From assembly GCA_036555585.1 (NCBI GenBank), contig DATBLE010000017.1, positions 124,001 to 188,000 of the forward strand: a stretch of DNA of 64,000 nt. Direction: 5' to 3'. Positions 49,607 through 59,689 of the stretch are shown here, piece after piece (the first letter of the stretch is position 1; the number at the start of each line of letters is the position of its first letter). A program made the position numbers and the translations under genes. Under the pieces are notes generated by a model that had not been told where the DNA came from, searched no databases, and saw only the letters and a list, made by a program, of their open reading frames with translations. This stretch comes from DATBLE01 sp036555585. Lineage in GTDB: Bacteria; Actinomycetota; Thermoleophilia; Gaiellales; Gaiellaceae.

Positions 49607-50215
49607 TCAGCTCGACGCGGCCACCGCGCCCAGGCCGACGAAGATGCCGCCCGAGGCGTAGCGGACCGCCCGCTTGCGCCGGCGCAGGACGCCGCCGATC
49701 GTTCCGCCGGCGAGGGCGTACGAGCCGTCGCTCAGGAGGCCGAGACCGACCCAGCACAGGCCGAGGACGATCGTCTGTGTCCAGACCGGGCGGTCCGGAT
49801 CGACGAACTGCGGCAGGAAGGCGAGGAAGAACAGGGCGGTCTTCGGGTTCAGGACGTTGACGACGACTCCCTGGCTGAAGACGCGTCGGCCGCTTCGTGG
49901 AGCACGCTCCTCGGCCTCGACGGGCTCGTCCTTGCCCAGCAGCTTCCGGATCCCGACGTAGACCAGATAGGCGGCGCCGACGTACTTGACCGCGCTGAAC
50001 GCGATCGCCGACGAGACGATCAGCGCGGACAGTCCGGCGACCGCGGCGGCGACGTGGACGAGCGAGCCGAGATGGACGCCCGCCACCGACAGCAGCCCGT
50101 TCCGCCGACCGCCCTCGACGCTGGTGGCGACGATGTAGAGGACGGCGGGCCCGGGGATCGCGAGCAGGACGAGCGCCGCCGGGATGAACACCGCGAACGC
50201 GTGCGTCGAAGGCAC
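49607..50215 (-). CDS. LysE-family amino-acid/metabolite exporter
   Basis: 202 residues, GTG start with TACCCT 6 bases upstream. Six hydrophobic helices with the family N-terminus FIPAALVLLAIPGPAVLYIV (conserved PGP), SVEGGRRNGLLSVAGVHLGS and VKYVGAAYLVYVGIRKLLG. The middle loop is charged (EPVEAEERAPRSGRRVFSQG) followed by NVLNPKTALFFLAFLPQF. Members export lysine, threonine, homoserine lactone or other small polar solutes. The substrate is unknown. Divergent from comEA across a palindromic region. Confidence 0.93.
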   Translation of the reverse strand: MPSTHAFAVFIPAALVLLAIPGPAVLYIVATSVEGGRRNGLLSVAGVHLGSLVHVAAAVAGLSALIVSSAIAFSAVKYVGAAYLVYVGIRKLLGKDEPVEAEERAPRSGRRVFSQGVVVNVLNPKTALFFLAFLPQFVDPDRPVWTQTIVLGLCWVGLGLLSDGSYALAGGTIGGVLRRRKRAVRYASGGIFVGLGAVAASS

Positions 50216-50221
50216 GACCGT

Positions 50222-50267
50222 AGGGTAGAAGTTGCACCTTCGTCACGCTTCCGTGACACACGGGTGC
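50222..50267. promoter_or_regulatory. lysE-like promoter and nested palindrome upstream of comEA
   Basis: TACCCT (50227-50222, minus) is the exporter -10. Beside it GTCACG (50242-50247) and CGTGAC (50252-50257) form a perfect inverted repeat with a CTTC spacer, nested inside GCACC (50234-50238) and GGTGC (50263-50267). The arrangement sits in the 77-bp divergent gap and looks like an operator for a dimeric regulator of competence or export genes. Confidence 0.5.
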
Positions 50268-50292
50268 GCGGTCGGTTGCCACCATTGGCGAC

Positions 50293-50910
50293 ATGCAGCC
50301 GATCGTCCTCTCTCGCCGCCGTGTGCTGCTCGGCGGGTTGCTGCTCGTCGTCGCGCTCCTCGTCGGCGCGCGGTTCGTGATCAGAGCAGGCACGCCGGCG
50401 GGCGCCGCCGCGCCGGCCATCGTCGGCTCGGCCGCGGATCCCGCTTCGGAGTCGGCTCCCGGCTCGTCCACGCCCGCCACGACGCGCCTCGTCGTCTACG
50501 TCGTCGGCGCCGTCCATCGGCCGGGCCTGTACGAGCTGCGGGAGGGCTCCCGCGTCGCGGACGCCGTCGCCCGGGCGGGCGGCACCACGCGCAAGGCCGA
50601 TCCGGCCGCGCTGAACCTGGCCGCACCGATCGCCGACGGCGAGCAGGTCCTCGTCCCCGCGCGGCTTCCGCCCGCGGTCGCCGCCGCCCAGGGCGCACCG
50701 GTGCCGGGGGCGCCCCCGGGCCCCATCCAGCTGAGCTCGGCGACCGCCGAGCAGCTCGACTCGCTGCCCGGCATCGGTCCGGCCACGGCACAGAAGATCC
50801 TCGACTACCGAGCAGAGCACGGGGCTTTCCACTCCGTCGACGAGCTCGACGAGGTGCCGGGCATCGGCCCGACGCGCGTCGAACAGCTCCGGGGCCTGGT
50901 CGTGCCGTGA
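50293..50910 (+). CDS. comEA: ComEA-type DNA-binding competence protein
   Basis: 205 residues. One N-terminal membrane anchor (VLLGGLLLVVALLVGARFVI), a low-complexity linker, an SLBB domain (TRLVVYVVGAVHRPGLYELR, residues about 66-120) and a C-terminal helix-hairpin-helix pair (TAEQLDSLPGIGPATAQKIL, FHSVDELDEVPGIGPTRVEQ). In competent bacteria ComEA binds incoming double-stranded DNA outside the membrane and passes it to the ComEC channel. The stop overlaps the comEC start (GTGA). Confidence 0.95.
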   Translation: MQPIVLSRRRVLLGGLLLVVALLVGARFVIRAGTPAGAAAPAIVGSAADPASESAPGSSTPATTRLVVYVVGAVHRPGLYELREGSRVADAVARAGGTTRKADPAALNLAAPIADGEQVLVPARLPPAVAAAQGAPVPGAPPGPIQLSSATAEQLDSLPGIGPATAQKILDYRAEHGAFHSVDELDEVPGIGPTRVEQLRGLVVP

Positions 50911-52406
50911 GCGCCGAAGCAGCACGAGTACGTCGTGCGCTTCCGGCCGGCGGCCGCCTGCTGCTCGCGTATCCGTACGTGCTCGCGGGTTGCGCCTGTC
51001 TCGGCCTCGCCGCTGCGAATGCCGGGAGGGTGGGCAGCTCGGGAGCCGTGCTCGCGGCCGCCGCTGCCGGGCTCGCGGCGCTCTGCGGCGACACGCGCGC
51101 CAGGGTCGGAGCGCTGGCGCTCGCGCTCCTGTTCGCGGGCTGGTGGTGGGGAAGCGCGCGCCTCGACGCCCTCGACTCGAGCGTACTCGTCGCACATGTC
51201 GGCGAAGCCGAGCCGACGTCGCTGGTCGTCACCGGGCCTCCACGGAACAACGGCTTCGAGCTGCGTGTGCCGGCCCGCGTCGCTCGGTTCGGACGGCTGG
51301 AGGCCGGCGAGCCCGTGCTGCTCGAGCTTCCCGTCGGCCGGTCGCCGCCCCAGGGCGCGATCCTGGCCCTCGACGTGCGGCTGAAATTGCCGCGCCCGCC
51401 GTCGGACGGCTTCGACGAGCGCACCTGGCTCCGGCGGCACGGCGTCCACGTCGTCGCCGTGGGCAAGGAGTGGCGGATCGTCGGCCACCGCAGCGGCCTC
51501 GGCGGCTATGCCGATCGCGTCAGGGCATGGCTTGCGCGGTCGCTCGCGCCCGGCCTGACGGGAGAGCGGCGGGCGGTCCTCGAAGGCATCGTGCTCGGGG
51601 AGGACGAGGGCCTGTCGCCGGAGCTCCGGAACGCGTTCCGGGCGTCGGGTCTCTACCACCTGCTGGCGGTCAGCGGCCAGAACGTGATCTTCGTCGCGGT
51701 GGGCGTGCTCGGGCTGGCGTGGATCGTCGGCCTGCCACGCTGGCTCGGCGAGCTGGCGGCGCTTGCCGGGATCGCCTCCTACGTGCTCGCAGTCGGCGCC
51801 CAGCCGTCCGTGATCCGGGCGGGGATCGCGGGCGCCCTCGGCTCGATCGCCTGGCTGGCGGCGCGGCAGCGCGACCGCTGGCACTTCCTGCTCGTCGGCG
51901 CGCTCGTCCTGCTCGCCTGGAACCCGTACACGCTGCTCGACGCGGGGTTCGAGCTGTCGTTCGCCGCCGTCGTATCCATCTTCGTCGCTCTGCCACGGGC
52001 CCAGCGGCTCCTCGACGGCTACCCGGTGCCGAAGCGGGCCGGTGAAGCCGTGGCCGTCTCGGTCGCCTGCGGGCTTGCGACCGCACCCGTGCTCTGGCTC
52101 CAGTTCGGCCAGATCCCGCTCTACTCCGTGCCGGCGAACGCGCTCGCCGCCCCGGTGGCGGCCCCGCTGCTCGGGCTCTCGTTCGCGGCTGCGCTGGCCG
52201 ATGCGATCTCGCCTGCCGTCGCGGCGCTGATCGCCTCCGCGAACGGCGTGCTCGCCGCCTATCTCGCCTGGTGCGCACGGCTCGTCGCCGGCTTGCCGGG
52301 CGCGGTCGTCTCGTCGAACGCGGGGCTCGGCGCGCTCCTCCTGATCGGATCGTCGATCGCGATCCTCGCCGTCGGCGGCGCGGATCGGCACCGGCGGAGG
52401 CCGTGA
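50907..52406 (+). CDS. comEC: ComEC-type DNA-uptake channel lacking the metallo-beta-lactamase domain
   Basis: 499 residues from GTG 50907. An N-terminal helical pair and OB-like domain (ELRVPARVARFGRLEAGEPV) are followed by the competence membrane domain: LGEDEGLSPELRNAFRASGL, YHLLAVSGQNVIFVAVGVLG, AGIAGALGSIAWLAARQRDR and LLDAGFELSFAAVVSIFVAL. The protein ends at a membrane helix; the C-terminal metallo-beta-lactamase (nuclease) domain of full-length ComEC (700-800 residues) is absent and no such gene follows. Either another locus encodes it or the pathway works without it. Confidence 0.93.
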   Translation: MSAEAARVRRALPAGGRLLLAYPYVLAGCACLGLAAANAGRVGSSGAVLAAAAAGLAALCGDTRARVGALALALLFAGWWWGSARLDALDSSVLVAHVGEAEPTSLVVTGPPRNNGFELRVPARVARFGRLEAGEPVLLELPVGRSPPQGAILALDVRLKLPRPPSDGFDERTWLRRHGVHVVAVGKEWRIVGHRSGLGGYADRVRAWLARSLAPGLTGERRAVLEGIVLGEDEGLSPELRNAFRASGLYHLLAVSGQNVIFVAVGVLGLAWIVGLPRWLGELAALAGIASYVLAVGAQPSVIRAGIAGALGSIAWLAARQRDRWHFLLVGALVLLAWNPYTLLDAGFELSFAAVVSIFVALPRAQRLLDGYPVPKRAGEAVAVSVACGLATAPVLWLQFGQIPLYSVPANALAAPVAAPLLGLSFAAALADAISPAVAALIASANGVLAAYLAWCARLVAGLPGAVVSSNAGLGALLLIGSSIAILAVGGADRHRRRP

Positions 52407-52421
52407 CTATGCTTGCCCCGC

Positions 52422-53387
52422 GTGGCGGACGAGCTGAAGGCCGCATACCTGCTCACGGGCAGCGACCGTCCGAAGATCGAGCGCGCCCTCCGCCGGCTGC
52501 GCGACCGCTTCGGCGAAGACTCTGTCGAGCGGCTCTCCGCCCAGGACGCGTCCGGCGAGGACGCGGTTGCCGCCTGCAACGCGATGGGCCTCTTCGCGAC
52601 GGGACGGCTCGTGCTGGTCGACGGGGTCGAACGCTGGAAGGCGGCCGACGCGAAGGCCGTCGCCGACTATCTCGCCGCACCGGCGCCGGATACGGTGCTG
52701 GCGCTCGTCGGCGAGGATGTCCGCAAGGACTCGCCGCTCGCGAAGGCGTGCGCGAAGGCCGGCGCGGTCCTCGCCTACGAGGTCTCGAAGCGAGAGCTGC
52801 CGAAGTGGGTCGTCGAGCAGTTCGCACGCCACGGCGTCCGCGTCTCGGTCGAGGCTGCTCGCGCGCTGGTCGAGCTGGCCGGGGAGAACCCGCACGAGCT
52901 GTCGGCCGAGATCGACAAGCTTTCGCTCTGGGCCGGAGCGGACGAGGTCGGCGAGGGCGAGATCGAGCGGCTGGTCGCCGCCCGTGCTGAGGTGCCGCCG
53001 TTTACGCTGACCGATGCGTGGGGCAGGCGCGACGTCGCCGGCGTGCTCGCCGCCACCGAGTCGATCCTCGAGCGCTCGAGCAGGACCGGCGAGGTGCACA
53101 TGCTCGTCGGCCGGCTGGTCGCGCACGTCCGGCGTGTGCAGGCGTGCCAGCGCCTCGACGCGGAGGGAGCGACGGCACGCGATACCGCCGCCGCCCTGAA
53201 GATGCATCCGTTCGCCGCGGAGAAGGCGATCGGGCAGGCACGCAACTTCTCGGTCGAGGAGCTGCGCGAGGCGATCGTCAGGCTCGCGCTGCTCGACCAC
53301 GCGGTCAAGGGCGGAAGCCGGCTCCCCGCCGAGCTCGAGCTGGAGCGGACGCTGGTCGCGATCACGCGGACCGCCGAAGCCGCGTGA
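52422..53387 (+). CDS. holA: DNA polymerase III delta subunit
   Basis: 321 residues from GTG 52422, which follows TATGCT (52408-52413) by 8 bases. The clamp-loader delta subunit opens the sliding clamp. AAYLLTGSDRPKIERALRRL (degenerate P-loop-like start), VRKDSPLAKACAKAGAVLAY, the family-typical LVELAGENPHELSAEIDKLS and the C-terminal helical bundle GRLVAHVRRVQACQRLD and LLDHAVKGGSRLPAELELER are clear. A TTG at 52413 would add three residues. It sits between comEC and rpsT, the common bacterial order. Confidence 0.94.
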   Translation: MADELKAAYLLTGSDRPKIERALRRLRDRFGEDSVERLSAQDASGEDAVAACNAMGLFATGRLVLVDGVERWKAADAKAVADYLAAPAPDTVLALVGEDVRKDSPLAKACAKAGAVLAYEVSKRELPKWVVEQFARHGVRVSVEAARALVELAGENPHELSAEIDKLSLWAGADEVGEGEIERLVAARAEVPPFTLTDAWGRRDVAGVLAATESILERSSRTGEVHMLVGRLVAHVRRVQACQRLDAEGATARDTAAALKMHPFAAEKAIGQARNFSVEELREAIVRLALLDHAVKGGSRLPAELELERTLVAITRTAEAA

Positions 53388-53459
53388 CCGCCCCGCCCGA
53401 GCCGATCGGCCCGGCCGGACACCAGGCTCGTCGCGGCGACTCTTCCGGCGGGAGCGACT

Positions 53460-53933
53460 CTAGAGCGTCTTCGACATGAAGACCGCGCGCTCGGAATAGC
53501 CGAGCGAGCGGTACAGCGACCGGGCGATGTCGTTGCCGCCGAGGACGGTCAGGCCGAGGTCCGAGATGCCGCGCGCTCGGGCCTCGTCTTCGAAGAGCAG
53601 CATCGCCTCTCGACCGAGTCCGCGGCCGCGGTGCTCCGGGTCGATCGCGATCGAGTAGACATAGAGCATCCTCTGGCCGCCGTCGCCCTCGCGCTCGGCG
53701 ATCCAGAGGTCGCCGACGCGGGCGCCGGCAGCGTCCTCGACCGCGAAGATCTCGTTGCCGGGCGCGAGCTGTCCTTCGGGGAAGAGGCGAGCCCAGTCGG
53801 CCTCCGTCTTCGTCGCCGCCTGCTGCGGGGTGAGCCCTGCTTGCGCGACCAGCTCGGACTCGTACGCGGCGCGCGTGTGCTCGACGTACGCCGGTAGCTC
53901 CTCGTCCCGCAGCCGCCGGAGGCGGAGAGCCAC
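53460..53933 (-). CDS. GNAT-family N-acetyltransferase
   Basis: 157 residues from GTG 53933. Acetyl-CoA binding signature YVYSIAIDPEHRGRGLGREA (pyrophosphate loop RGRGLG) followed by ARARGISDLGLTVLGGNDIA and a C-terminal SLYRSLGYSERAVFMSKTL. The N-terminal helix region (ELPAYVEHTRAAYESELVAQ) is typical of small-molecule or protein acetyltransferases. No substrate can be assigned. It lies 10 bases after rpsT on the same strand and may be co-transcribed; it converges on holA across 72 bases without a clear terminator. Confidence 0.9.
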   Translation of the reverse strand: MALRLRRLRDEELPAYVEHTRAAYESELVAQAGLTPQQAATKTEADWARLFPEGQLAPGNEIFAVEDAAGARVGDLWIAEREGDGGQRMLYVYSIAIDPEHRGRGLGREAMLLFEDEARARGISDLGLTVLGGNDIARSLYRSLGYSERAVFMSKTL

Positions 53934-53943
53934 GGACGAAGAA

Positions 53944-54210
53944 CTAGGACGCCGCGCCGGCGACGAGCCGGGCGGCCTGCGCCTTCTTGCGGGCAGCGGT
54001 GTTCGCATGCAGGGCGCCCTTCGAGGCCGCCCGGTCGACCCAGCGGACGAGCGACCGGTGCTCGGCCGCGATCACGTCAGCGTCGCCGGCCTCGACCGCA
54101 GCCTGGAGCCGCTTCGTCAGCGTCTTGACGGTCGAACGGTAGCGGATGTTCTCCGCTCGCTGACGCTCGGCCACCCGGACGCGCTTCTCCTGCTGCTTGA
54201 TGTTCGGCAC
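53944..54210 (-). CDS. rpsT: 30S ribosomal protein S20
   Basis: 88 residues from GTG 54210. Basic helical protein that binds 16S rRNA: PNIKQQEKRVRVAERQRAEN, STVKTLTKRLQAAVEAGDAD, VDRAASKGALHANTAARKKA match S20. Its place between holA and murJ/lepA is usual. The GTG start is noteworthy for a ribosomal protein, and inefficient start codons in rpsT are known to serve autoregulation in other bacteria. Confidence 0.96.
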   Translation of the reverse strand: MPNIKQQEKRVRVAERQRAENIRYRSTVKTLTKRLQAAVEAGDADVIAAEHRSLVRWVDRAASKGALHANTAARKKAQAARLVAGAAS

Positions 54211-54267
54211 TCGGTCCTGACGTCGGATTGCGTGAAAACGCCCGCGCGTGCGGGCCAGACGATGGTA

Positions 54268-54346
54268 GCAACAGGCGCGCGGATGCGAGGCTGCGTCGCG
54301 GTGTTCCGAAACGCCACGTGGGCGGCCGGGTCGGCAACAGGCGCGC
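54268..54346. repeat. 13-bp direct repeat in the rpsT-murJ divergent region
   Basis: GCAACAGGCGCGC occurs at 54268-54280 and again at 54334-54346, start-to-start 66 bp, about six helical turns. The second copy lies just upstream of the murJ -10 (TATCCT, 54351-54356). The same-face spacing could suit a looping or tandem regulator; a chance repeat is also possible. Confidence 0.45.
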
Positions 54347-54364
54347 TCCCTATCCTCAGTGGCG

Positions 54365-56050
54365 ATGAGCGACGACGCCGAGCGCAAGGGTGACGGCGGA
54401 GCCGTCGACCTCGGCGCGAGGCGCGGTGGGGACGACGCAGGGGGCGGGGGCCTGATCGAGGGCGCCGCCCCGCCGAACCCCGAGCCGCTTCCCACCGGCG
54501 GCGCCCAGCACCGCCGACGGCTCGCCTACTCGACCGTGGTCTTCGCCGGGGCCACCGGTCTGTCCCGCGTCGTCGGCCTCGTCCGCGAGTCGGTCGTCCG
54601 CTACTACTTCGGCACCGTCGGCCCGATCAACGCGTTCGAGGTCGCGTTCCTCGTCCCCAACACCGTCCGCGCCCTGGTTGCCGACGCCGCGCTCTCGTCG
54701 GCGTTCGTCCCCGTCTTCAGCGAGCTGCTGGAGAAGGGCGAGCGCAAGCGCGCGTGGCGCGTCGCCTCCAGCCTCTTCTGGCTGATCATGCTCGGCCTCG
54801 GCGGCCTGACCGCGCTCTTCATCGTGATCGCGCCGTGGGTGATGGACATCTTCGGCTACTCGGGCGTCGCGGTCGGCCTGTCGCGGGTGCTCTTCCCGAT
54901 CGTGCTGATCCTCGGGCTGACGGGGATCGTCGTCGGGATCCTGAACAGCTACGAGCACTTCTCGGTGCCGGCGCTCTCCCCGGTGCTCTGGAACGTGGCG
55001 ATCATCGTCGGGCTGGTGATCGGCGTGCCGCGCGCCGACTCGATCGACGCGGAGCTGTACGTCTACGCGTTCTCGATCCTGATCGCCACGGTCCTCCAGT
55101 TCCTGCTGCCGCTGCCCTGGCTGCGCGGCCGTGACGACCGGCTGCACGTCGTCGTCGACTGGCGCGACCCGGCCGTCGCCCGCACCTTCAAGCTGATGAT
55201 CCCGATCACGCTCGGGCTCGGGCTGATCAACTTCAACGCGTTCATCGACACGATCTTCGCGGCGCGGCTGCTAGACAAGTACCAGGCGCCGAGCTCGATC
55301 AACGCGGCGTTCCGCCTGTACATCTTTCCGCAGGGGATGTTCTCGGTCGCGGTGGCGACCGTTCTCTTCCCCTCGCTCTCGCGGCTGGCGACGAGGCGTG
55401 ACCTGGACGGCTTCCGCTCCATGGTCACCGGGGGCATTCGCCAGATCGCGTTCCTGTTGATCCCGGCGAGCGTGATCTGCGCCGTGCTGGCCGAGCCGAT
55501 CGTGCGGATCGTCTACCAGCGAGGCGACTTCACGCCGTCCCAGACGACGGTGGTGGCCGCCTGCCTCGCCGCCTTCTCGCTCGGTCTCGCGTTCAACGGC
55601 GCGATGCTGATGCTGAACCGCGCCTTCTTCTCCCTCCAGGCCGCCTGGGTTCCCACGGCGGTCGCCCTCGCCACCCTGGGGCTGAACGCCGCGCTCGACG
55701 CCGCCTTCTACCGGTTCGGGATCTGGGGGATCCCGCTCTCGACCTCGGTCGTGAACATCGTCGGGTCGTTCGTGCTGCTCGTCCTGCTGCGCCGCCGGCT
55801 CGGGCGCCTCGACGTCAACCGGACCATCGGCTCGGTCGTCCGGATCAGCCTCGCGTCGGTCGTGCTGGCCGGCGTCGCCTACGGCGTCTGGTGGCCGCTC
55901 GACCACGAGCTCGGCCGGCGATTCGTCGCCCAGCTGGTCTCGCTCGGCCTCGCGCTCGCCGCCGGCGGCGCCGTCTATCTCCTCGCCTGCCGGCTGCTGC
56001 GGGTCGACGAGCTCAACACGCTGCGGCTCCTGCGCCGGCGCAGGACGTGA
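54365..56050 (+). CDS. murJ: MurJ/MviN-family lipid II flippase
   Basis: 561 residues. Polytopic membrane protein (about 14 helices) of the MOP superfamily that moves lipid II across the membrane for peptidoglycan synthesis. A disordered 50-residue N-terminus precedes FAGATGLSRVVGLVRESVVR, YYFGTVGPINAFEVAFLVPN, ADAALSSAFVPVFSELLEKG and LINFNAFIDTIFAARLLD, all typical. ATG 54365 is preferred over GTG 54359 because TATCCT lies 8 bases before the ATG. Its stop overlaps the next gene (GTGA). No C-terminal kinase-like domain is fused, unlike mycobacterial MviN. Confidence 0.93.
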   Translation: MSDDAERKGDGGAVDLGARRGGDDAGGGGLIEGAAPPNPEPLPTGGAQHRRRLAYSTVVFAGATGLSRVVGLVRESVVRYYFGTVGPINAFEVAFLVPNTVRALVADAALSSAFVPVFSELLEKGERKRAWRVASSLFWLIMLGLGGLTALFIVIAPWVMDIFGYSGVAVGLSRVLFPIVLILGLTGIVVGILNSYEHFSVPALSPVLWNVAIIVGLVIGVPRADSIDAELYVYAFSILIATVLQFLLPLPWLRGRDDRLHVVVDWRDPAVARTFKLMIPITLGLGLINFNAFIDTIFAARLLDKYQAPSSINAAFRLYIFPQGMFSVAVATVLFPSLSRLATRRDLDGFRSMVTGGIRQIAFLLIPASVICAVLAEPIVRIVYQRGDFTPSQTTVVAACLAAFSLGLAFNGAMLMLNRAFFSLQAAWVPTAVALATLGLNAALDAAFYRFGIWGIPLSTSVVNIVGSFVLLVLLRRRLGRLDVNRTIGSVVRISLASVVLAGVAYGVWWPLDHELGRRFVAQLVSLGLALAAGGAVYLLACRLLRVDELNTLRLLRRRRT

Positions 56051-56550
56051 CGATCGGCTTCCGGCCGTTGACCGAGAGCGACGTGTCGCTCGTCGAGCGG
56101 TGGCTGCGCGAGGAACACGTCGCGCTCTGGTGGCGGGAGCCGGTCGAGGAGGCGATCGAGAAGCGGGTCGCCGGGATCGAGGGCCTGCGGCCGACCCGCC
56201 AGTTCGTGATCGCGGTCGACGGGCGGCCGGCCGGGATGATCCAGACCTACCTGGTCTCGGACCACCCCGACTGGGACGCGGTCGTCCGGGTGGGCGAGGG
56301 CGTCGCCGGAGTCGACCTGATGATCGGCGAGCCGGACCTGGTCGGCGCCGGCCTCGGCCCGCAGGTGCTCTGCGCGTTCGTCCGCGACGTCGTCTTCGCC
56401 GACCCTTCCGTCCAGACGGTCGTCGCCACCGTCGTGGAAGCGAACCGCCGCTCGTGGCGCGCGTTCGAGAAGGCCGGCTTCCGGCACGTCCGTGACGTCG
56501 AAGAGGACGGCCTTCCGCACAGGCTGATGCGCCTCGATCGCCCCGTTTGA
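56047..56550 (+). CDS. GNAT acetyltransferase (AAC(6')-like)
   Basis: 167 residues from GTG 56047, overlapping the murJ stop. Resembles aminoglycoside 6'-N-acetyltransferases and siderophore acetyltransferases: IGFRPLTESDVSLVERWLRE, HVALWWREPVEEAIEKRVAG, VDLMIGEPDLVGAGLGPQVL (acetyl-CoA loop) and VEANRRSWRAFEKAGFRHVR. The physiological substrate is unknown; the context (murJ, lepA) gives no clue to resistance. Ends 25 bases before lepA. Confidence 0.87.
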   Translation: MTIGFRPLTESDVSLVERWLREEHVALWWREPVEEAIEKRVAGIEGLRPTRQFVIAVDGRPAGMIQTYLVSDHPDWDAVVRVGEGVAGVDLMIGEPDLVGAGLGPQVLCAFVRDVVFADPSVQTVVATVVEANRRSWRAFEKAGFRHVRDVEEDGLPHRLMRLDRPV

Positions 56551-56575
56551 TCGCGCCGCTACGCTCAGTCGGCAC

Positions 56576-58363
<1,788 letters not shown>

Positions 58364-58365
58364 GC

Positions 58366-58542
58366 GTGGCGCTGGAGCTGCGCGAGGCGTGCGAGCGATG
58401 CGGGTCGGCGCTGGCGCCGGATGGCCCGGCGACGATCTGCTCGTACGAATGCACCTTCTGCGTCGACTGTGCGGCGGCGATGGAGGACGTGTGCCCGAAC
58501 TGCGGCGGCGAGCTGGTCGCCCGGCCCCGGAGGCGAGCATGA
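58366..58542 (+). CDS. DUF1272 zinc-binding small protein
   Basis: 58 residues from GTG 58366, two bases after the lepA stop. Three Cys pairs: CERCG at the N-terminus, CSYECTFCVDC in the middle and VCPNCGGELV near the end, the DUF1272 pattern of a rubredoxin/zinc-ribbon-like fold. Function is unknown. Its stop overlaps the hemW start (ATGA), so it is translated with the operon. Confidence 0.88.
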   Translation: MALELREACERCGSALAPDGPATICSYECTFCVDCAAAMEDVCPNCGGELVARPRRRA

Positions 58543-59672
58543 GGGGCTCCGTTCGGCACCTCTACGTCCATCTGCCGTTCTGTGCCCACCGCTGCGGCTA
58601 CTGCGAATTCGTGACCGCCGTCGGGCGCGAGGACCAGCACGAGGCGTACGTCGACGCGCTCCTCGCCGAGCTCGAGCTGGAGCGGCACGTCCTGGCGCCT
58701 CGGGTGGAGACGATCTTCCTCGGCGGCGGGACCCCCACCTTCACGGAGCCTTTGGCGCTCGAGCGGCTGCTCGCCGCGCTTCCGGATGCCGGCGAAGTGA
58801 CGGTCGAGGCCAATCCGGAGACCGTGACGCCGTCCCTGGCCCGGCTTCTGTGGCGAAACCGTGTCAACCGTGTGTCGATCGGCGCGCAAAGCTTCCAGCC
58901 GCGGCTTCTCTCCGTCCTGGAGCGTCGCGCGCAGCCCGGGGACGTCCGCCGCGCGGTGTACGTTCTCCGTGATGCCGGATTCGACAACATCTCGCTCGAC
59001 CTCGTCTACGGCATCCCCGGCCAGAGCGCCACCGACCTCGACGCCGACCTCGCCGAGGCGCTCGCGCTCGAGCCCGAGCACGTGTCGTGCTACGAGCTGG
59101 AGGCCAAGCCGGGCACGCGCTTCACCCACGCGCACGGAGTCGAGCTGGAGCGCCAGGCCGAGTCGATGGAGTCCTACTTCGAGCGGGTGGTCGCGGCGCT
59201 GAGCGGCGCGGGCTACCGCTGGTACGAGACGGCGAGCTTCTGCCGGGCCACCGGTGTCGGCAACGGAGCCGGGCGCGATCTCCGGGCGCGCCACAACCTC
59301 GCGTACTGGCTCGGACGGGACTACCTCGGCATCGGGATCGGCGCGGTCTCGACAATCGACGCGGTGCGCCGGCGGAACGCGCCGCGCCTGCGCGATTACC
59401 TCGGGGCGCTTGCCGCCGGCATCGAGCCTCCGCGCGAGCTCGAGCCGCTCGATGCCGCCACCCGCGTTCGCGAGCGCGTCATGCTCGGCCTGCGGCTGGA
59501 CGAGCCGCTGCTGCTGGCGGAGCTCGATGCCGCGGTCGACCGCGAGGCGCTCGAGCGGCTCGAGCAGCTCGGCCTGGTGGCGCGAAGCGGCCTGAACGGG
59601 CGGGAGACGCTCGCGCTCACCGAACGCGGCCGGTACCTCGGCGGCGGCGTGACCGCGGCCCTGCTCGCGTAG
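58539..59672 (+). CDS. hemW: HemW-type radical SAM haem chaperone
   Basis: 377 residues. Radical SAM cluster CAHRCGYCEF (CxxxCxxC) right after LYVHLPFC, GGGTP motif in IFLGGGTPTFTE, VEANPETVTPSLARLLWRNR and RVSIGAQSFQPRLLSVLERR. HemW proteins bind haem and deliver it to membrane proteins, and are often misnamed oxygen-independent coproporphyrinogen oxidases. The extra Cys of HemN is absent, favouring HemW. The window's cytochrome oxidase operon is one plausible client but is not linked. Confidence 0.93.
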   Translation: MRGSVRHLYVHLPFCAHRCGYCEFVTAVGREDQHEAYVDALLAELELERHVLAPRVETIFLGGGTPTFTEPLALERLLAALPDAGEVTVEANPETVTPSLARLLWRNRVNRVSIGAQSFQPRLLSVLERRAQPGDVRRAVYVLRDAGFDNISLDLVYGIPGQSATDLDADLAEALALEPEHVSCYELEAKPGTRFTHAHGVELERQAESMESYFERVVAALSGAGYRWYETASFCRATGVGNGAGRDLRARHNLAYWLGRDYLGIGIGAVSTIDAVRRRNAPRLRDYLGALAAGIEPPRELEPLDAATRVRERVMLGLRLDEPLLLAELDAAVDREALERLEQLGLVARSGLNGRETLALTERGRYLGGGVTAALLA

Positions 59673-59689
59673 CATTTCCCTGCACAGGC

